Shown here: positions 16,738 through 25,585 of the stretch, piece after piece
Numbering within the stretch: the first letter of the stretch is position 1
Layout of the letters: every line of letters begins with the position of its first letter
Source of the DNA: JAEUIX01 sp964611125
Lineage (GTDB): Bacteria > Planctomycetota > Phycisphaerae > Phycisphaerales > UBA1924
Direction: 5' to 3'
Length of the DNA: 64,000 nucleotides
Assembly: GCA_964611125.1 (NCBI GenBank)
Contig: CAZSZO010000019.1
Location: 11,302 to 75,301, forward strand
Notes under the pieces: model-generated
Told to the model about the DNA's origin: nothing
What the model saw: the letters and a program-made list of their open reading frames with translations, nothing else
Databases searched by the model: none
Position numbers and translations under genes: made by a program

Positions 16738-19104
16738 ATGAACCGCCTGTTCGCCTGTGCTTCGATCATCCTCGCCGCAGCGACCGTTGCTGTCGCCGAG
16801 CCCCAGTTCATTGTGCTCCCGGGTCAGCCCACGGCGATGTCTGCCGACGGCTCGATCGTGGTGGGCGGCAACGCCGGCACCTTCCGCTGGGTCCGCACCG
16901 GCAGCACCGCGACCTACACCATCATCAACCCCAACACCGCTGGCCTCGGCGCCGTGGCCGTCTCCTCCGACGGCTCCGTCATGATCGGCTCCATCCCCAA
17001 CACGAACGAACTCTTCGGCCCCGCCGGTTACTCGGTCGCCGCCCGCTGGACCGCCGGCGCCGGCTACATCGAGCAGCACGCCCCCGAGATCTTCACCGGC
17101 TTCGGCACCCCCAACGCGATCAACGTCCCGCGCAACGCCACCCGCGACGGCCGTTTCATCGTCGGCTTCGGCTACCTCAGCGCCACCCAGTACCGCCCCA
17201 TGGTGCTCGACACCCAGACGGGCACGGGCGTCAACCCGGGCGGCATCTCCGCCTCCGGCGCGGCCCGCATCCTCTGCGTCTCCGATGACGCCAGCGTGCT
17301 GGGCGGTGACGACGACATCACCGGCTCGGCCCAGCGCCCGGCCATCTGGCGGTTCAACGTCGTGACCGGCCGTTACGTCGGCACGATCCTCGAGCCCGGG
17401 ACCGGCGGCGCCGGCAGCTCCACCGTCAACGTCATCAGCGCCGACGGCTCCAAGGCCAGCGGTCAGTCCTACTTCGACAACAACAAGCTGGTCCGCTGGG
17501 AGTACAACCCCGTCACCAACGCCTACGCCAAGGTCATCCTGGCCACGGCCCTCACCCCGGCCGGCGCGACGCTGACCCGCGTGGTCTCCACCGCCATGAC
17601 CCCCGACGGCGACACCATCTTCGGCACCTACAACGGCAGCCGCGCGTTCATCTGGACGGCCGCCACCGGCATGGTCGACCTCACCACCGCCCTCACCAAT
17701 GAGGGCATCACCGGCTTGCCCGCCGGCGCCGTGATCGGCAATGTCTCGGCGGTCTCGGCCAACGGCCGCGTCTTCGCCGGCGCGGGCGGCCTGGGCGGGA
17801 CCAGCTACGCGATCTACCGCGACGGCGGCGTCGGCTGCGTCGCGCCGCTCTCCCTCCCCGCCAGCAGCACCGCTCAGGTCTCGGCCTGCACGCGCACCAT
17901 CATCATCAACGCCACCGCCTCGGGCACCGGCCCCTTCACCTACCAGCACCGCAAGAACGGCGAGCCCATTGTCCCCGGCCCCACCGGCAACGTCGACGTC
18001 AACGGCGTCGCGTCAACCTACAGCGTCAGCACCTTCGCGCCCAGCCAGCTCTTCGTCAACAACGCCGGGCCCCTCGACGCCGGCACGTACGACGTCATCA
18101 TCACCAGCGCCTGCGGCAGCGTGACCACCGAACCCCGCGTCGTCACCGCCCTCGCCCCCGAGACCAACGACACCTGCGCCACCGCCGCCGAGGCCAACGG
18201 CACCGGCACGATGACCTTCACCATGTGCGGCGCCTACCAGAACGAGTCGCCCGCCACCTGCGCCACCACCCAGCGGGCCGACGTCTGGATCCGCTACACC
18301 GCCCTGAACGCCGGCGACTACCGCATCACCAACTGCAGCCAGAGCTTCGACACCATCCTCTCCGTCTACGACTCCTGCGGCGGCGCCGAGACCGCCTGCA
18401 ACAACACCTTCTGCAGCTCCGCCGCCAGCATCGAACGCATCACCCTCGCCGAAGGTCAGGCCATCTACATCCGCCTCGGCGCCGGCTCGGCCGTCCCCGG
18501 GGCCCCCGTGGTGCTCTCCTTCGAGGCCCTCCCCCCGCCCCCGGCCAATGACCTCTGCCAGAATGCCGAGGTCATCGCCGCCCCCGGCGCCGTCATCTGG
18601 GACAACACCTACGCCCTCACCGATGGCGCCGCGAGCTGCAACGCCAACTCCGGCAAGGATGTCTGGTACGCGTACACCGCCCCCGCCCCCGGCACAATCA
18701 CCGTCGACACCTGCACCTCGCTGCTCAACACCGTGCTGTCCGCCTATGACAGCTGCGGCGGAACCCAGCTCGCCTGCAACGACAACGCCAACGTCACCGG
18801 CTGCACCTTCCAGTCGGCCATCAACAACCTCGCCGTCGCCCGCAATCAGACCGTCCTCCTCCGCGTCGCGGCCAACACCGCCAGCGGCGCCGGCTCGGGC
18901 TTCATCAACCTCGCCTTCACCGCCACGCCCTGCACCGCCGACATCAACGGCGACGGGTTCGTCGATCCCGATGACCTCTCCGACTACATCGCCTGCTTCT
19001 TCGCCGCGCCCCCCTGCCCCCAGGCCGACTTCAACGGCGACACGTTCGTCGACCCCGATGACCTCTCCGACTACATCGCCCTGTTCTTCTCTAACCCCTG
19101 CTGA
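16738..19104 (+). CDS. Large exported protein with two C-terminal dockerin-like calcium loops
   Basis: A 788-residue secreted protein. Signal peptide MNRLFACASIILAAATVAVAE. Residues 20-370 contain repeats around SADGSIVVGG and SSDGSVMIGS, which resemble the HAF/kelch-like repeats of planctomycete exported proteins. An Ig-like segment follows (PFTYQHRKNGEPIVPG), then two related beta domains with DVWIRYTALNAGDYRI and DVWYAYTAPAPGTITV, each with YDSCGG, typical of pre-peptidase or CUB-like modules. The last 55 residues hold two loops, DINGDGFVDPDDLSDYI and DFNGDTFVDPDDLSDYI, EF-hand-type calcium sites like those of dockerins. Ligand and role are unknown; surface attachment or complex assembly is likely. 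Confidence 0.82.
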   Translation: MNRLFACASIILAAATVAVAEPQFIVLPGQPTAMSADGSIVVGGNAGTFRWVRTGSTATYTIINPNTAGLGAVAVSSDGSVMIGSIPNTNELFGPAGYSVAARWTAGAGYIEQHAPEIFTGFGTPNAINVPRNATRDGRFIVGFGYLSATQYRPMVLDTQTGTGVNPGGISASGAARILCVSDDASVLGGDDDITGSAQRPAIWRFNVVTGRYVGTILEPGTGGAGSSTVNVISADGSKASGQSYFDNNKLVRWEYNPVTNAYAKVILATALTPAGATLTRVVSTAMTPDGDTIFGTYNGSRAFIWTAATGMVDLTTALTNEGITGLPAGAVIGNVSAVSANGRVFAGAGGLGGTSYAIYRDGGVGCVAPLSLPASSTAQVSACTRTIIINATASGTGPFTYQHRKNGEPIVPGPTGNVDVNGVASTYSVSTFAPSQLFVNNAGPLDAGTYDVIITSACGSVTTEPRVVTALAPETNDTCATAAEANGTGTMTFTMCGAYQNESPATCATTQRADVWIRYTALNAGDYRITNCSQSFDTILSVYDSCGGAETACNNTFCSSAASIERITLAEGQAIYIRLGAGSAVPGAPVVLSFEALPPPPANDLCQNAEVIAAPGAVIWDNTYALTDGAASCNANSGKDVWYAYTAPAPGTITVDTCTSLLNTVLSAYDSCGGTQLACNDNANVTGCTFQSAINNLAVARNQTVLLRVAANTASGAGSGFINLAFTATPCTADINGDGFVDPDDLSDYIACFFAAPPCPQADFNGDTFVDPDDLSDYIALFFSNPC

Positions 19105-19143
19105 GCCGAGCAGCCGCGCCGGACAACGCCACGCCTGAGCTCC

Positions 19144-19174
19144 ACCCCTCCGGGCCGCCCTGGAGGGGTTTTTC
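19144..19174 (+). terminator. Rho-independent terminator after the dockerin-like protein gene
   Basis: CCCCTCC and GGAGGGG arms around a short loop are followed by TTTTT, 40 bases beyond the stop codon. Confidence 0.85.
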
Positions 19175-19223
19175 ATGCGCCCTGGGCGCCGCGCGAGGGC
19201 CCTGGCCCCTCCGCCCGCCCGGC

Positions 19224-20279
19224 TCAGGTCAGCTTCCGCAGTTCCGCGAGCACTTCGCCGTGCAGGGCGCCCGCCGCCGCGAGCATGCCCTGGTTCGCCT
19301 CCAGCAGCCGCCCGCGCGCAAAGTCCACCTCGCGCCCGTACGAGTCCGTCACTGTCACCCCGGCCCGCGCCGCCACCAGCCAGCCGGGCGCGTGGTCCCA
19401 GATCCAGTCGCGCCGGGCGGGGTCGCGCGAGCGCCGCAGGAACACGTCCGCCTGCCCGCGGGCCACGATGGCGTACTTGCACTGGCTGTCAATCCGCGCC
19501 GGCGGGCCGATCGCCCGCCCCTGCGCCTCCATCAGCCGGATCACCCGCCCCGTCGCGTGCTGGTCGGAGTGCGAGCCCTCAAACGACTCGCAGAACACCA
19601 GCGCCCGCCCCGATGGCCCGCCCCGCTCCATCCGGTCTACCCGCTCCACCCGCGTCAGCGGTCCACTCGGCCCCGCCTCGGCCGTCGGCTCGGCGCACGA
19701 CAGCCCTACCGTCGGCCCGTCGCCCGTCGCCGCGAGAATCACCCCGCGCGGGTCAGGGTCGGTGAACGCGCGGCCAAAATCCTCCGACAGGTTCGGACAT
19801 CCCAGCGCCGCCACCACCGGCCGGCCGCGCTGGATCAGCGCTACGCAGATCGAATACTGGTGCCCACGGATGAACCCCTTCGTCCCGTCGATCGGGTCGA
19901 TCGTCCAGAACGACTCCGGACAGTCCTCCCCCTCCAGCCGCGTCGCCCCGCGATCGATCGTCGCGAGGAACTCCTCCTGGCTCACGCCCGGCCACACCCG
20001 CCGCGCGGCGTCCAGCGCCCCGCGCAGCTCGCCCTCGTGGACCGGCTCGCGCAAATACCCAGATGACTCCTCCCCCGCCACCCGCAGCCCCGGATCCACC
20101 CGGGAGAGCTCCCGGATCAGCACCGCTTGAGCCGCGAAATCCGCGATCGTCACCGGCGACCCGTCCGACTTGTCGATCTGCCCGCGCTGCGCTTGCGCCT
20201 GCACCGCGCGCGTCACCACCGCGGCCACCGACACCGCCCGTATCGCCCCGCGCATCAGCCGATCCAGATCTGTCGTCAT
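19224..20279 (-). CDS. Inositol monophosphatase-superfamily phosphatase (CysQ/3',5'-bisphosphate nucleotidase-like)
   Basis: A 351-residue metal-dependent phosphatase. The metal-binding GEES appears as VAGEESSGY (near 71-79), motif A as WTIDPIDGTKGFIRG and motif B as WDHAPGWLVAARAGV, so the Li-sensitive phosphatase core is complete. The GTKGFIRGHQYSICVALI stretch matches the plant SAL1/yeast Hal2 branch, which dephosphorylates 3'-phosphoadenosine 5'-phosphate made in sulfate assimilation; inositol monophosphatase activity is the alternative. It is expected in the cytoplasm. The ATG chosen (MTTDLDRLM) fits the family; another ATG lies 36 bases upstream. Confidence 0.85.
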   Translation of the reverse strand: MTTDLDRLMRGAIRAVSVAAVVTRAVQAQAQRGQIDKSDGSPVTIADFAAQAVLIRELSRVDPGLRVAGEESSGYLREPVHEGELRGALDAARRVWPGVSQEEFLATIDRGATRLEGEDCPESFWTIDPIDGTKGFIRGHQYSICVALIQRGRPVVAALGCPNLSEDFGRAFTDPDPRGVILAATGDGPTVGLSCAEPTAEAGPSGPLTRVERVDRMERGGPSGRALVFCESFEGSHSDQHATGRVIRLMEAQGRAIGPPARIDSQCKYAIVARGQADVFLRRSRDPARRDWIWDHAPGWLVAARAGVTVTDSYGREVDFARGRLLEANQGMLAAAGALHGEVLAELRKLT

Positions 20280-20342
20280 GCCGGGCACAATAGCCCGACT
20301 CAGCCCCGCGAACACCCTTCCCGCAGTCAGTCAGTCAGTCCC

Positions 20343-21536
20343 TCAGCACCCGGCGAAGTAGCCCGCAATGAAGTCCGAGAGGTCGTCCGGATCGACGACC
20401 CCGTCGCCGCTGACGTCCGCCCGCAGGCACCCCGCCGCGTCAAAGAAACACCCGATGTAATCTGAAAGGTCGTCTGGATCCAGCGCGCCGTCACCGTTGA
20501 AGTCCGCCGGGCAGGGGGAGGGGGGTGCGGGCGGCAGGACCACGCCGAGCATGTATCGCCACACCGGTTCAAACACCGGCCCGCCCCCGATGGCTCGGGG
20601 TGTCAGCCGGTCGACGATCGTCGACGAGTGCCACGAGCCGGGAATCACCGGCGTCACCGAAGTCGCCAGCAGTCGCGTGCCGCCCGGAACGACGACATCG
20701 ACGTTGGCGAGCGGCCCGAGGGCGGGCATGCCCATGATCGCGCACGCGGCCTGCGCCTTGGTGAAGAGCACCTCACGCGTGTGCACGAAGTTGACCCGCC
20801 GCTCCGCCGGCGTCGCCCGAGGGTGCAGGTACCACGCCGGGAGCGTCGACTCAGGATTGTCGTCCCCCGGCCCGCCGAAGGTGAGCACGCCCGCAACCGC
20901 ATGGTCATAGGACAGAAACGTCGCCGCCCCGGCGCCCTGCGAGTGCCCACCCACCACGATGCGGTCCCACCGCAGGGAGTCACCATCCACATACTGGAGC
21001 CAGCCCTCGGCGGGGTTCTGCTGGTCAAGCCAGACCAGCAGCGACCGGGCGCGCCTCACCGCCGCATCCTGCGAGGGCACGCTGAGCGCGGGTGTGGCGT
21101 CGATCCCATACAGCGCCTCCTGCCGGAGGTGCTCGTAGATGTCCGGGTCGCTCGACCCTGACGCGAGTTGACCGGTCCACGGGCAGTTGGGCCAGCTCAG
21201 CCCAATGGCGTGAAAGCCCATCTCGGCGGCGACCCGCAGAATCTCGCTGCTGCTCACCGGCGCCGCGCACGTGCCCACCAGATGCAGATAGAGCTTGCCG
21301 ATCCGCGCCCCGCCCCCCCCACCCCCTCCACCGCCCCCACCGCCGCCCCCACCGCCGTCAAGCGCCACGACGTGCGGTTCCAGCGGGCTGACCGCCGCCG
21401 GCTCCGGCGAACGCGGGTCAATCGAGCGCAGCTGCACCTGCCCGCCGGCGCCGCCAGCCGCGCACGCCAAGATCACGCCGGCCACAAGGCAGCGCCCGGC
21501 CGCCAAGACTCCGCAGAGCGATCGTTCATGCCGCAT
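20343..21536 (-). CDS. Exported alpha/beta hydrolase with polyglycine linker and C-terminal dockerin-like loops
   Basis: A 397-residue secreted protein. An export signal (LVAGVILACAAGGAGG) is followed by a run of 16 glycines (residues 61-76) and then a hydrolase domain with the nucleophile elbow IVVGGHSQGAGAA (Ser199), a likely acid/His region at PVIPGSWHSSTI, and FVHTREVLF. The fold suggests an esterase or serine hydrolase of the BPSS1187/PHB-depolymerase type. After a Pro-rich hinge, two calcium loops end the protein: DFNGDGALDPDDLSDYI and DVSGDGVVDPDDLSDFI. The same tag closes two other exported proteins in this window, so it is a shared module. Substrate unknown. Confidence 0.82.
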   Translation of the reverse strand: MRHERSLCGVLAAGRCLVAGVILACAAGGAGGQVQLRSIDPRSPEPAAVSPLEPHVVALDGGGGGGGGGGGGGGGGARIGKLYLHLVGTCAAPVSSSEILRVAAEMGFHAIGLSWPNCPWTGQLASGSSDPDIYEHLRQEALYGIDATPALSVPSQDAAVRRARSLLVWLDQQNPAEGWLQYVDGDSLRWDRIVVGGHSQGAGAATFLSYDHAVAGVLTFGGPGDDNPESTLPAWYLHPRATPAERRVNFVHTREVLFTKAQAACAIMGMPALGPLANVDVVVPGGTRLLATSVTPVIPGSWHSSTIVDRLTPRAIGGGPVFEPVWRYMLGVVLPPAPPSPCPADFNGDGALDPDDLSDYIGCFFDAAGCLRADVSGDGVVDPDDLSDFIAGYFAGC

Positions 21537-21702
21537 GCTGTGCCCTCCACGCGCCGCCCGCGCCCCATCCCGGTTCGAACCAGAGTCGATACGACGGCGA
21601 AACGCGTCAACCCTCGCCGTATTGCACCGCCCCCACTCCCCGCCCCCCCACCCCATTTTGAACTTTGTCGCTTTGAACTCTGCTGCTCTGAACTTACCCG
21701 CC

Positions 21703-22686
21703 TCACCCCCGCCCCCGCCCCCTCACCCACGCGATCGTCCGCTTCAGCCCCTCCTCCAGCCCCACCTGCGCTGACCAGCCCAGGTGCTCCCGCGCCCGGG
21801 TCACGTCCAGGCAGCGCCGCGACACGCCGTCGCCCTTGCTCGCGTCCCACTCCAGCCGCCCCGTGAAGCCCGCCAGCCGGCCGATCGTCTCCGCCAGCTC
21901 GCGGATGCTCACCTCCCGCCCGCTGGCGATGTTCACTGGCGATGCATCGTCCAGCCGCTCCGCAGCCCGCAGCACGCCCTCCGCGGCGTCGTCGATGTAC
22001 AAAAAGTCCCGCGTCGGCGAACCCGTCCCCCAGCACACCACCTGCTCCAGCCGCCGGTCCGCCGCGTCGACAAACCGCTTGATCATCGCCCCCGCCGCGT
22101 GGGCCACCAGCGGGTCGTCGATGTTGTCCCCCGGCCCGTACAGATTCACCAGGATCGGGCAGACGCTCCGCAGCCCGTACTCGGCCCGGTACGCCCGCAG
22201 CAACTGCAGCGCCGCCAGCTTCGCCACGCCATAGCTCGCAATCTCAGCATCCGGCAGCCCGCGGAACAGCGACTCCTCCCGGTACGGCAGCGGCGCTTCC
22301 GCCGGGTAGCTCGTCATCGAGCCGATCATCACCACCAGCCCCCCCGCCTCGACAAAGCCGCTCCCCACCGCCGCGTGCACCGTGTTCAACGCCATGATCA
22401 GGTTGTCATGCAGCATCGCCCCGGGATGGGCCCGGTTCAGCCCGATCCCCCCCACCCGCCCCGCGGCGTGCACGACCAGCGGCGGGCCCCCGCCCCACCC
22501 GCTGTGCCCCGTTGACAGCACCTGCCGCATCAGCCGCGACGCCTCGCTCGGCTGGCACAGGTCGCACTCAATCCGGCGCGGCACAAAGACCACCTCCGGC
22601 GGCACGCCACGCCGCGCCAAGGCCGCCACCACCGCGCGCCCCAGAAATCCACCGCCGCCGGTGACGATGATCTTGCCCCCGAACAT
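21703..22686 (-). CDS. NAD(P)-dependent epimerase, GDP-L-fucose synthase-like
   Basis: An extended short-chain dehydrogenase of 327 residues. The cofactor loop is VTGGGGFLGRAVV at the N-terminus; catalytic Ser is in MIGSMTSYPAEAPLPYRE and the Tyr/Lys pair in SYGVAKLAALQLLRAY. The block ICPILVNLYGPGDN and the substrate region TRDFLYIDDAAEGVL match GDP-fucose synthases (Fcl/WcaG), which convert GDP-4-keto-6-deoxymannose to GDP-fucose for exopolysaccharide or LPS. No GDP-mannose dehydratase gene is adjacent. Other nucleotide-sugar epimerases remain possible. Confidence 0.82.
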   Translation of the reverse strand: MFGGKIIVTGGGGFLGRAVVAALARRGVPPEVVFVPRRIECDLCQPSEASRLMRQVLSTGHSGWGGGPPLVVHAAGRVGGIGLNRAHPGAMLHDNLIMALNTVHAAVGSGFVEAGGLVVMIGSMTSYPAEAPLPYREESLFRGLPDAEIASYGVAKLAALQLLRAYRAEYGLRSVCPILVNLYGPGDNIDDPLVAHAAGAMIKRFVDAADRRLEQVVCWGTGSPTRDFLYIDDAAEGVLRAAERLDDASPVNIASGREVSIRELAETIGRLAGFTGRLEWDASKGDGVSRRCLDVTRAREHLGWSAQVGLEEGLKRTIAWVRGRGRG

Positions 22687-22810
22687 GCATGAAGCTCCGC
22701 AGCGACCAGCCAGCACCCCGCGCGGCGCCGCGCGCCCGCCGGGCCCGCGCCCACTAAGGGTGATTGTTCGCCCGCTCGGGCCGATCAGCCGGGCGGCTCA
22801 GGCGCGCCGA

Positions 22811-23008
22811 TCAGCCGACGACATCGACCCCGCCCCGGGCGCTGGCCGCCTGGGCCCGGTCCTGAAGCACCCTGGCCGATTCGAGCAGGGCCACCGCGGC
22901 GTCACCCTGCTGCTTGGTCACCTTCTGGGCCTTCACGGCCACGCTGGTGGCCACCTGCTGGGCGACCTGGGCGGACTGGACATCTGGATCAATGCTCGCT
23001 GCTGCCAT
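22811..23008 (-). CDS. YjfB-like putative motility protein
   Basis: A 65-residue protein. Its core DPDVQSAQVAQQVATSVAVK and the following QQGDAAVALLES match the short YjfB motility family, in which a Q-rich amphipathic helix is followed by KxxxxQGxxxxxLLES. The family sits in flagellar contexts but its molecular role is unknown. No other flagellar genes are in the window. It is a good example of a small real gene; the start ATG is the first in frame. Confidence 0.6.
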   Translation of the reverse strand: MAAASIDPDVQSAQVAQQVATSVAVKAQKVTKQQGDAAVALLESARVLQDRAQAASARGGVDVVG

Positions 23009-23218
23009 GATGGGTGTATCGGCTCAAGCAGGCCTCGAATTCGCCCGCGCGTTGCTCACCGCCCGCCCCACTCTGCCGGATCCCTCAGGCCAAATCTGCG
23101 TATCGGTGAGGCGGCGGGGGGCGGCGGTAAACCCACGCCACACTGTCCACGATCTACCCACAGCCCGTTCAGTTTCCGAACAGCCCGCCGCCGCTTGGCC
23201 CCCCCTCACCCCCAAGCC

Positions 23219-23247
23219 TTGACCAACCTCGCGGGGTCGTGTATAAC
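23219..23247 (+). promoter_or_regulatory. Sigma-70-type promoter of the lipoprotein gene at 23273
   Basis: TTGACC and TATAAC are separated by exactly 17 bases, and the predicted transcript would start about 20 bases before the start codon. This is one of the best promoter matches in the window. Confidence 0.75.
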
Positions 23248-23272
23248 CCCTTCCCCGATAAGGAGTTCCCGC

Positions 23273-23542
23273 ATGAAGTCTCGCGCCGCCCTCACCCTCG
23301 GTCTCGTGTTCATCGCCCTCCTCGGCGTCGGCGGCTGCCAGACCTCGGCCTCCCGTCAGCAGCTCGCTGAGATCCGCTCCAACCCCGCTCCCGAACTCTC
23401 CAGCCTCTCGGCCTCCGAGGACGAAGTGGACAATCAGCTCACCGTCACCTTCGACACCAACGTCCGCCTCCTCAGCCGCGACCTGGGCTCGTTCTTCCTG
23501 CTCGATCGCCCCTCGCACCTCAGCCCCGCCCCAGTCCGCTGA
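23273..23542 (+). CDS. Small lipoprotein of unknown function
   Basis: An 89-residue protein with a lipoprotein signal (MKSRAALTLGLVFIALLGVGGC). The mature 68 residues include a conserved-looking tail VRLLSRDLGSFFLLDRPSHL, rich in Leu, Arg and Asp, that may contact the membrane. AAGGAG stands 7 bases before the ATG and a strong promoter precedes it, so it is probably well expressed despite its size. A terminator follows 45 bases downstream. I do not recognise the family. Confidence 0.75.
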   Translation: MKSRAALTLGLVFIALLGVGGCQTSASRQQLAEIRSNPAPELSSLSASEDEVDNQLTVTFDTNVRLLSRDLGSFFLLDRPSHLSPAPVR

Positions 23543-23584
23543 AACCGGTCCGCTGAACCCAGTCCGAGACATCCCCCCGCATGC

Positions 23585-24157
23585 TCAAGCCCCGGCCCGC
23601 GCCGGGGTTTTTTCATCCGCCTTCTTCCACCTCGGCGTCTCGCCGAAATGGCGGGCCAGGCTCGCAAGGTGCTGGCGCGCGTACATCGCCGGGTCAAAGA
23701 AGTAGTACATCATCGCTCGCGGGATCGGGCTCTTCACCCGCCCATGCTCGGTGATCGAAACCGCCGAGCCCTGCGCGCCCGGCAAGGCCTCGATCCGGTA
23801 CGTCCACGACCCGCTGAACAGCAGCTGGTCATCGTCGATCGTCCGCACCAGCTCCGCCGGCGGCTCGCGCCGCGTGGTCACCAGCACGAAGGCATTCCGC
23901 CCCATGAACTGTCGCCAGGCTTCGCACCCGCCGCGATCGGCCAGCCGCTCCACGCGCGTCACCCCCTTGGCCCACGCGGGGTGCCGGCTGATGTCGGCCA
24001 CCACGTCAAAGACCTCCGCCGGCGCGCGCCCGGTCAGCAGCGTCACCGTGGCCACGTGCTCCTCGGGCAAGCGCTGCCCCAGCACGCGAAAGACCAGCCC
24101 CGCCAGCACCACCGCCGCTGCGAGCGAACCCACCGCCACCAGACTCCAGAACAGCAT
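23585..24157 (-). CDS. SRPBCC-family (START/Bet v1-like) protein with N-terminal membrane anchor
   Basis: A 190-residue protein. Residues 1-28 form one transmembrane helix (MLFWSLVAVGSLAAAVVLAGLVF). A polyketide-cyclase/dehydrase-type lipid-binding fold follows: TGRAPAEVFDVVADISRHPAWAKGVTRVERL matches the family start, and FSGSWTYRIEALPGAQGSAVSITEHGRV the central strands. Such domains bind hydrophobic ligands; no catalytic residue can be assigned. The C-terminal tail is dictated in part by the terminator hairpin of the convergent lipoprotein gene. It lies 31 bases downstream of the DUF1579 gene, probably in one operon. Confidence 0.8.
   Translation of the reverse strand: MLFWSLVAVGSLAAAVVLAGLVFRVLGQRLPEEHVATVTLLTGRAPAEVFDVVADISRHPAWAKGVTRVERLADRGGCEAWRQFMGRNAFVLVTTRREPPAELVRTIDDDQLLFSGSWTYRIEALPGAQGSAVSITEHGRVKSPIPRAMMYYFFDPAMYARQHLASLARHFGETPRWKKADEKTPARAGA
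23588..23613 (+). terminator. Rho-independent terminator overlapping the next gene's 3' end
   Basis: CCCCGGC-CCGC-GCCGGGG followed by six T. The hairpin lies inside the last codons of the convergent SRPBCC gene (end at 23585), so the same bases encode its C-terminal residues KTPARAGA. Confidence 0.88.
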
Positions 24158-24188
24158 GGCCGCCTCCTCTTAGCGCGCCTTGTCGCGC

Positions 24189-24992
24189 CTATTTCGTGCG
24201 ATCGCGCTCGTAGCGGATCTCCATCGCCTTGTACTCCGGCGTCTTCACCCCGCGGAACTGCTCGCTGTACCCCTCCATCGCCATGAACACCTCCGACACG
24301 CTCGCGTCGTCGCTGGGGTGCCGCGTCACCACGCGGATCCGCCCGTTCATGCCGCTCACCTGGTGCACCCCGACGCTGGTCATCGTCCGCGCGCCCTCGT
24401 CCCACCGACCTTCCTCGGGCATCGTGCACATCACCATCGAGCTGTACCGCACGATCTCAAACCGCGGGCCCCCCTCGGCGTCAGGATTGAAACCCGTAAT
24501 CGTCATCGCGTCGTACGGCGCCGGGCCGTCCTTGCACGACAGCCGCTCGATCATGAACTTGCCCCCCAGCATCATCTCGCGCTTCGCCGTCGCGCTCAGC
24601 GTGATGGCCTCGCCGCCGGGCTCGGGTGAGATCGTCAGCTTCACCTTGAACTCCCCGCACTGCCGCCGCAACCACTGGTGCTCGGGCCGGACCTGGGCCA
24701 TCTCCCGCGCCAGCGCTTCCTCCTCCTCCGGGCTCGGCCGCGGGGCCGGCTGGGCGGGGGCCAACGGAGGCGCCTGCAAAGGAACCTGCGGCGGTGTCAC
24801 GCCCGGCGCCCGTCCCGGAGCTTGAACCGGACCCGGCCCGGGACCCCGCGGGCTGGGCTGCGCACTTGGTCGAGGCCCCGGCTGCCCAGGCGCCACCGCC
24901 CAAGCCCCCAGCACGGCCGCCCCCAGCACGGCCGCCCCCGCCACGGCGCCCGCGCACACAGCCGCCCGCCCCACGCACACCAGCTGATTCAT
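24189..24992 (-). CDS. DUF1579-family exported protein
   Basis: A 267-residue protein. The N-terminus has a hydrophobic export segment (AAVCAGAVAGAAVLGAAVLG) and a Pro/Gln-rich stretch to about residue 85. The DUF1579 domain begins at PEHQWLRRQCGEFKVKLTIS and continues with the hallmark LGGKFMIERLSC and MTITGFNPDAEG (compare LGGRFL and a lipocalin-like barrel). The family is of unknown function; members often follow export signals in planctomycetes. Co-directional with the SRPBCC gene downstream. Confidence 0.75.
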   Translation of the reverse strand: MNQLVCVGRAAVCAGAVAGAAVLGAAVLGAWAVAPGQPGPRPSAQPSPRGPGPGPVQAPGRAPGVTPPQVPLQAPPLAPAQPAPRPSPEEEEALAREMAQVRPEHQWLRRQCGEFKVKLTISPEPGGEAITLSATAKREMMLGGKFMIERLSCKDGPAPYDAMTITGFNPDAEGGPRFEIVRYSSMVMCTMPEEGRWDEGARTMTSVGVHQVSGMNGRIRVVTRHPSDDASVSEVFMAMEGYSEQFRGVKTPEYKAMEIRYERDRTK

Positions 24993-25078
24993 GCCCCGCT
25001 CCTTGTGCCAACCACCACCCCACCCCCCCCACCCCCCCACCCACCGCGAGCAGCCGCCAGCTGCAGTCTAACCGTGCG

Positions 25079-25585
25079 TCACGATGCTCCGGGCCCGTCA
25101 ATCCGCCTCGCCTCGCCCTCGGCCCTGCGGGCCCGGAAGAATGCCGTCAGCACCGCCCCGCACTCCGCGGCGCGAACCCCGCCGATCAGCTCCACGCGGT
25201 GGTTCAGCCGCGGATCCGTGGTCAGCGTGAACAGCGACCGGCACGCCCCCGCCTTCGGGTCCTCGGCGCCGTAGACCACCCGCCCCACCCGCGCGTTCAC
25301 GATCGCCCCGGCGCACATCGGGCATGGCTCCAGCGTCACCACCAGCGTGCACGCGTTCAGACGCCAGTCGCCCACCGCCTTCGCCGCGCCGGCGATCGCC
25401 AGCAGCTCGGCGTGCCCCAGCGGATCCTTGTCCATCTCGCGCCGGTTGAACCCCTCGCCCAGGATTCGCCCGCGCGCAGTTTCAAAGACCACCGCCCCCA
25501 CCGGCGCCTCGCCCAGCTCCGCCGCCCTGCGGGCCAGCTCCAGGGCCCGCACCATCATGGCGTCGTCATGCGGCCCCATCGTCAC
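25079..25585 (-). CDS. tadA: tRNA-specific adenosine deaminase TadA-like
   Basis: Deaminates adenosine 34 of tRNA-Arg(ACG) to inosine so that one tRNA reads several codons. The 168-residue protein has the zinc-dependent deaminase core: HAE in DPLGHAELLAIAG, followed by TLEPCPMCAGAIV, with both cysteines of the PCxxC zinc site. APVGAVV and RVGRVVYGAEDPKAGA match the TadA branch rather than guanine deaminases. The GTG start overlaps the tatC stop (GTGA), which implies translational coupling; an ATG two codons downstream is the alternative. Confidence 0.88.
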   Translation of the reverse strand: MTMGPHDDAMMVRALELARRAAELGEAPVGAVVFETARGRILGEGFNRREMDKDPLGHAELLAIAGAAKAVGDWRLNACTLVVTLEPCPMCAGAIVNARVGRVVYGAEDPKAGACRSLFTLTTDPRLNHRVELIGGVRAAECGAVLTAFFRARRAEGEARRIDGPGAS

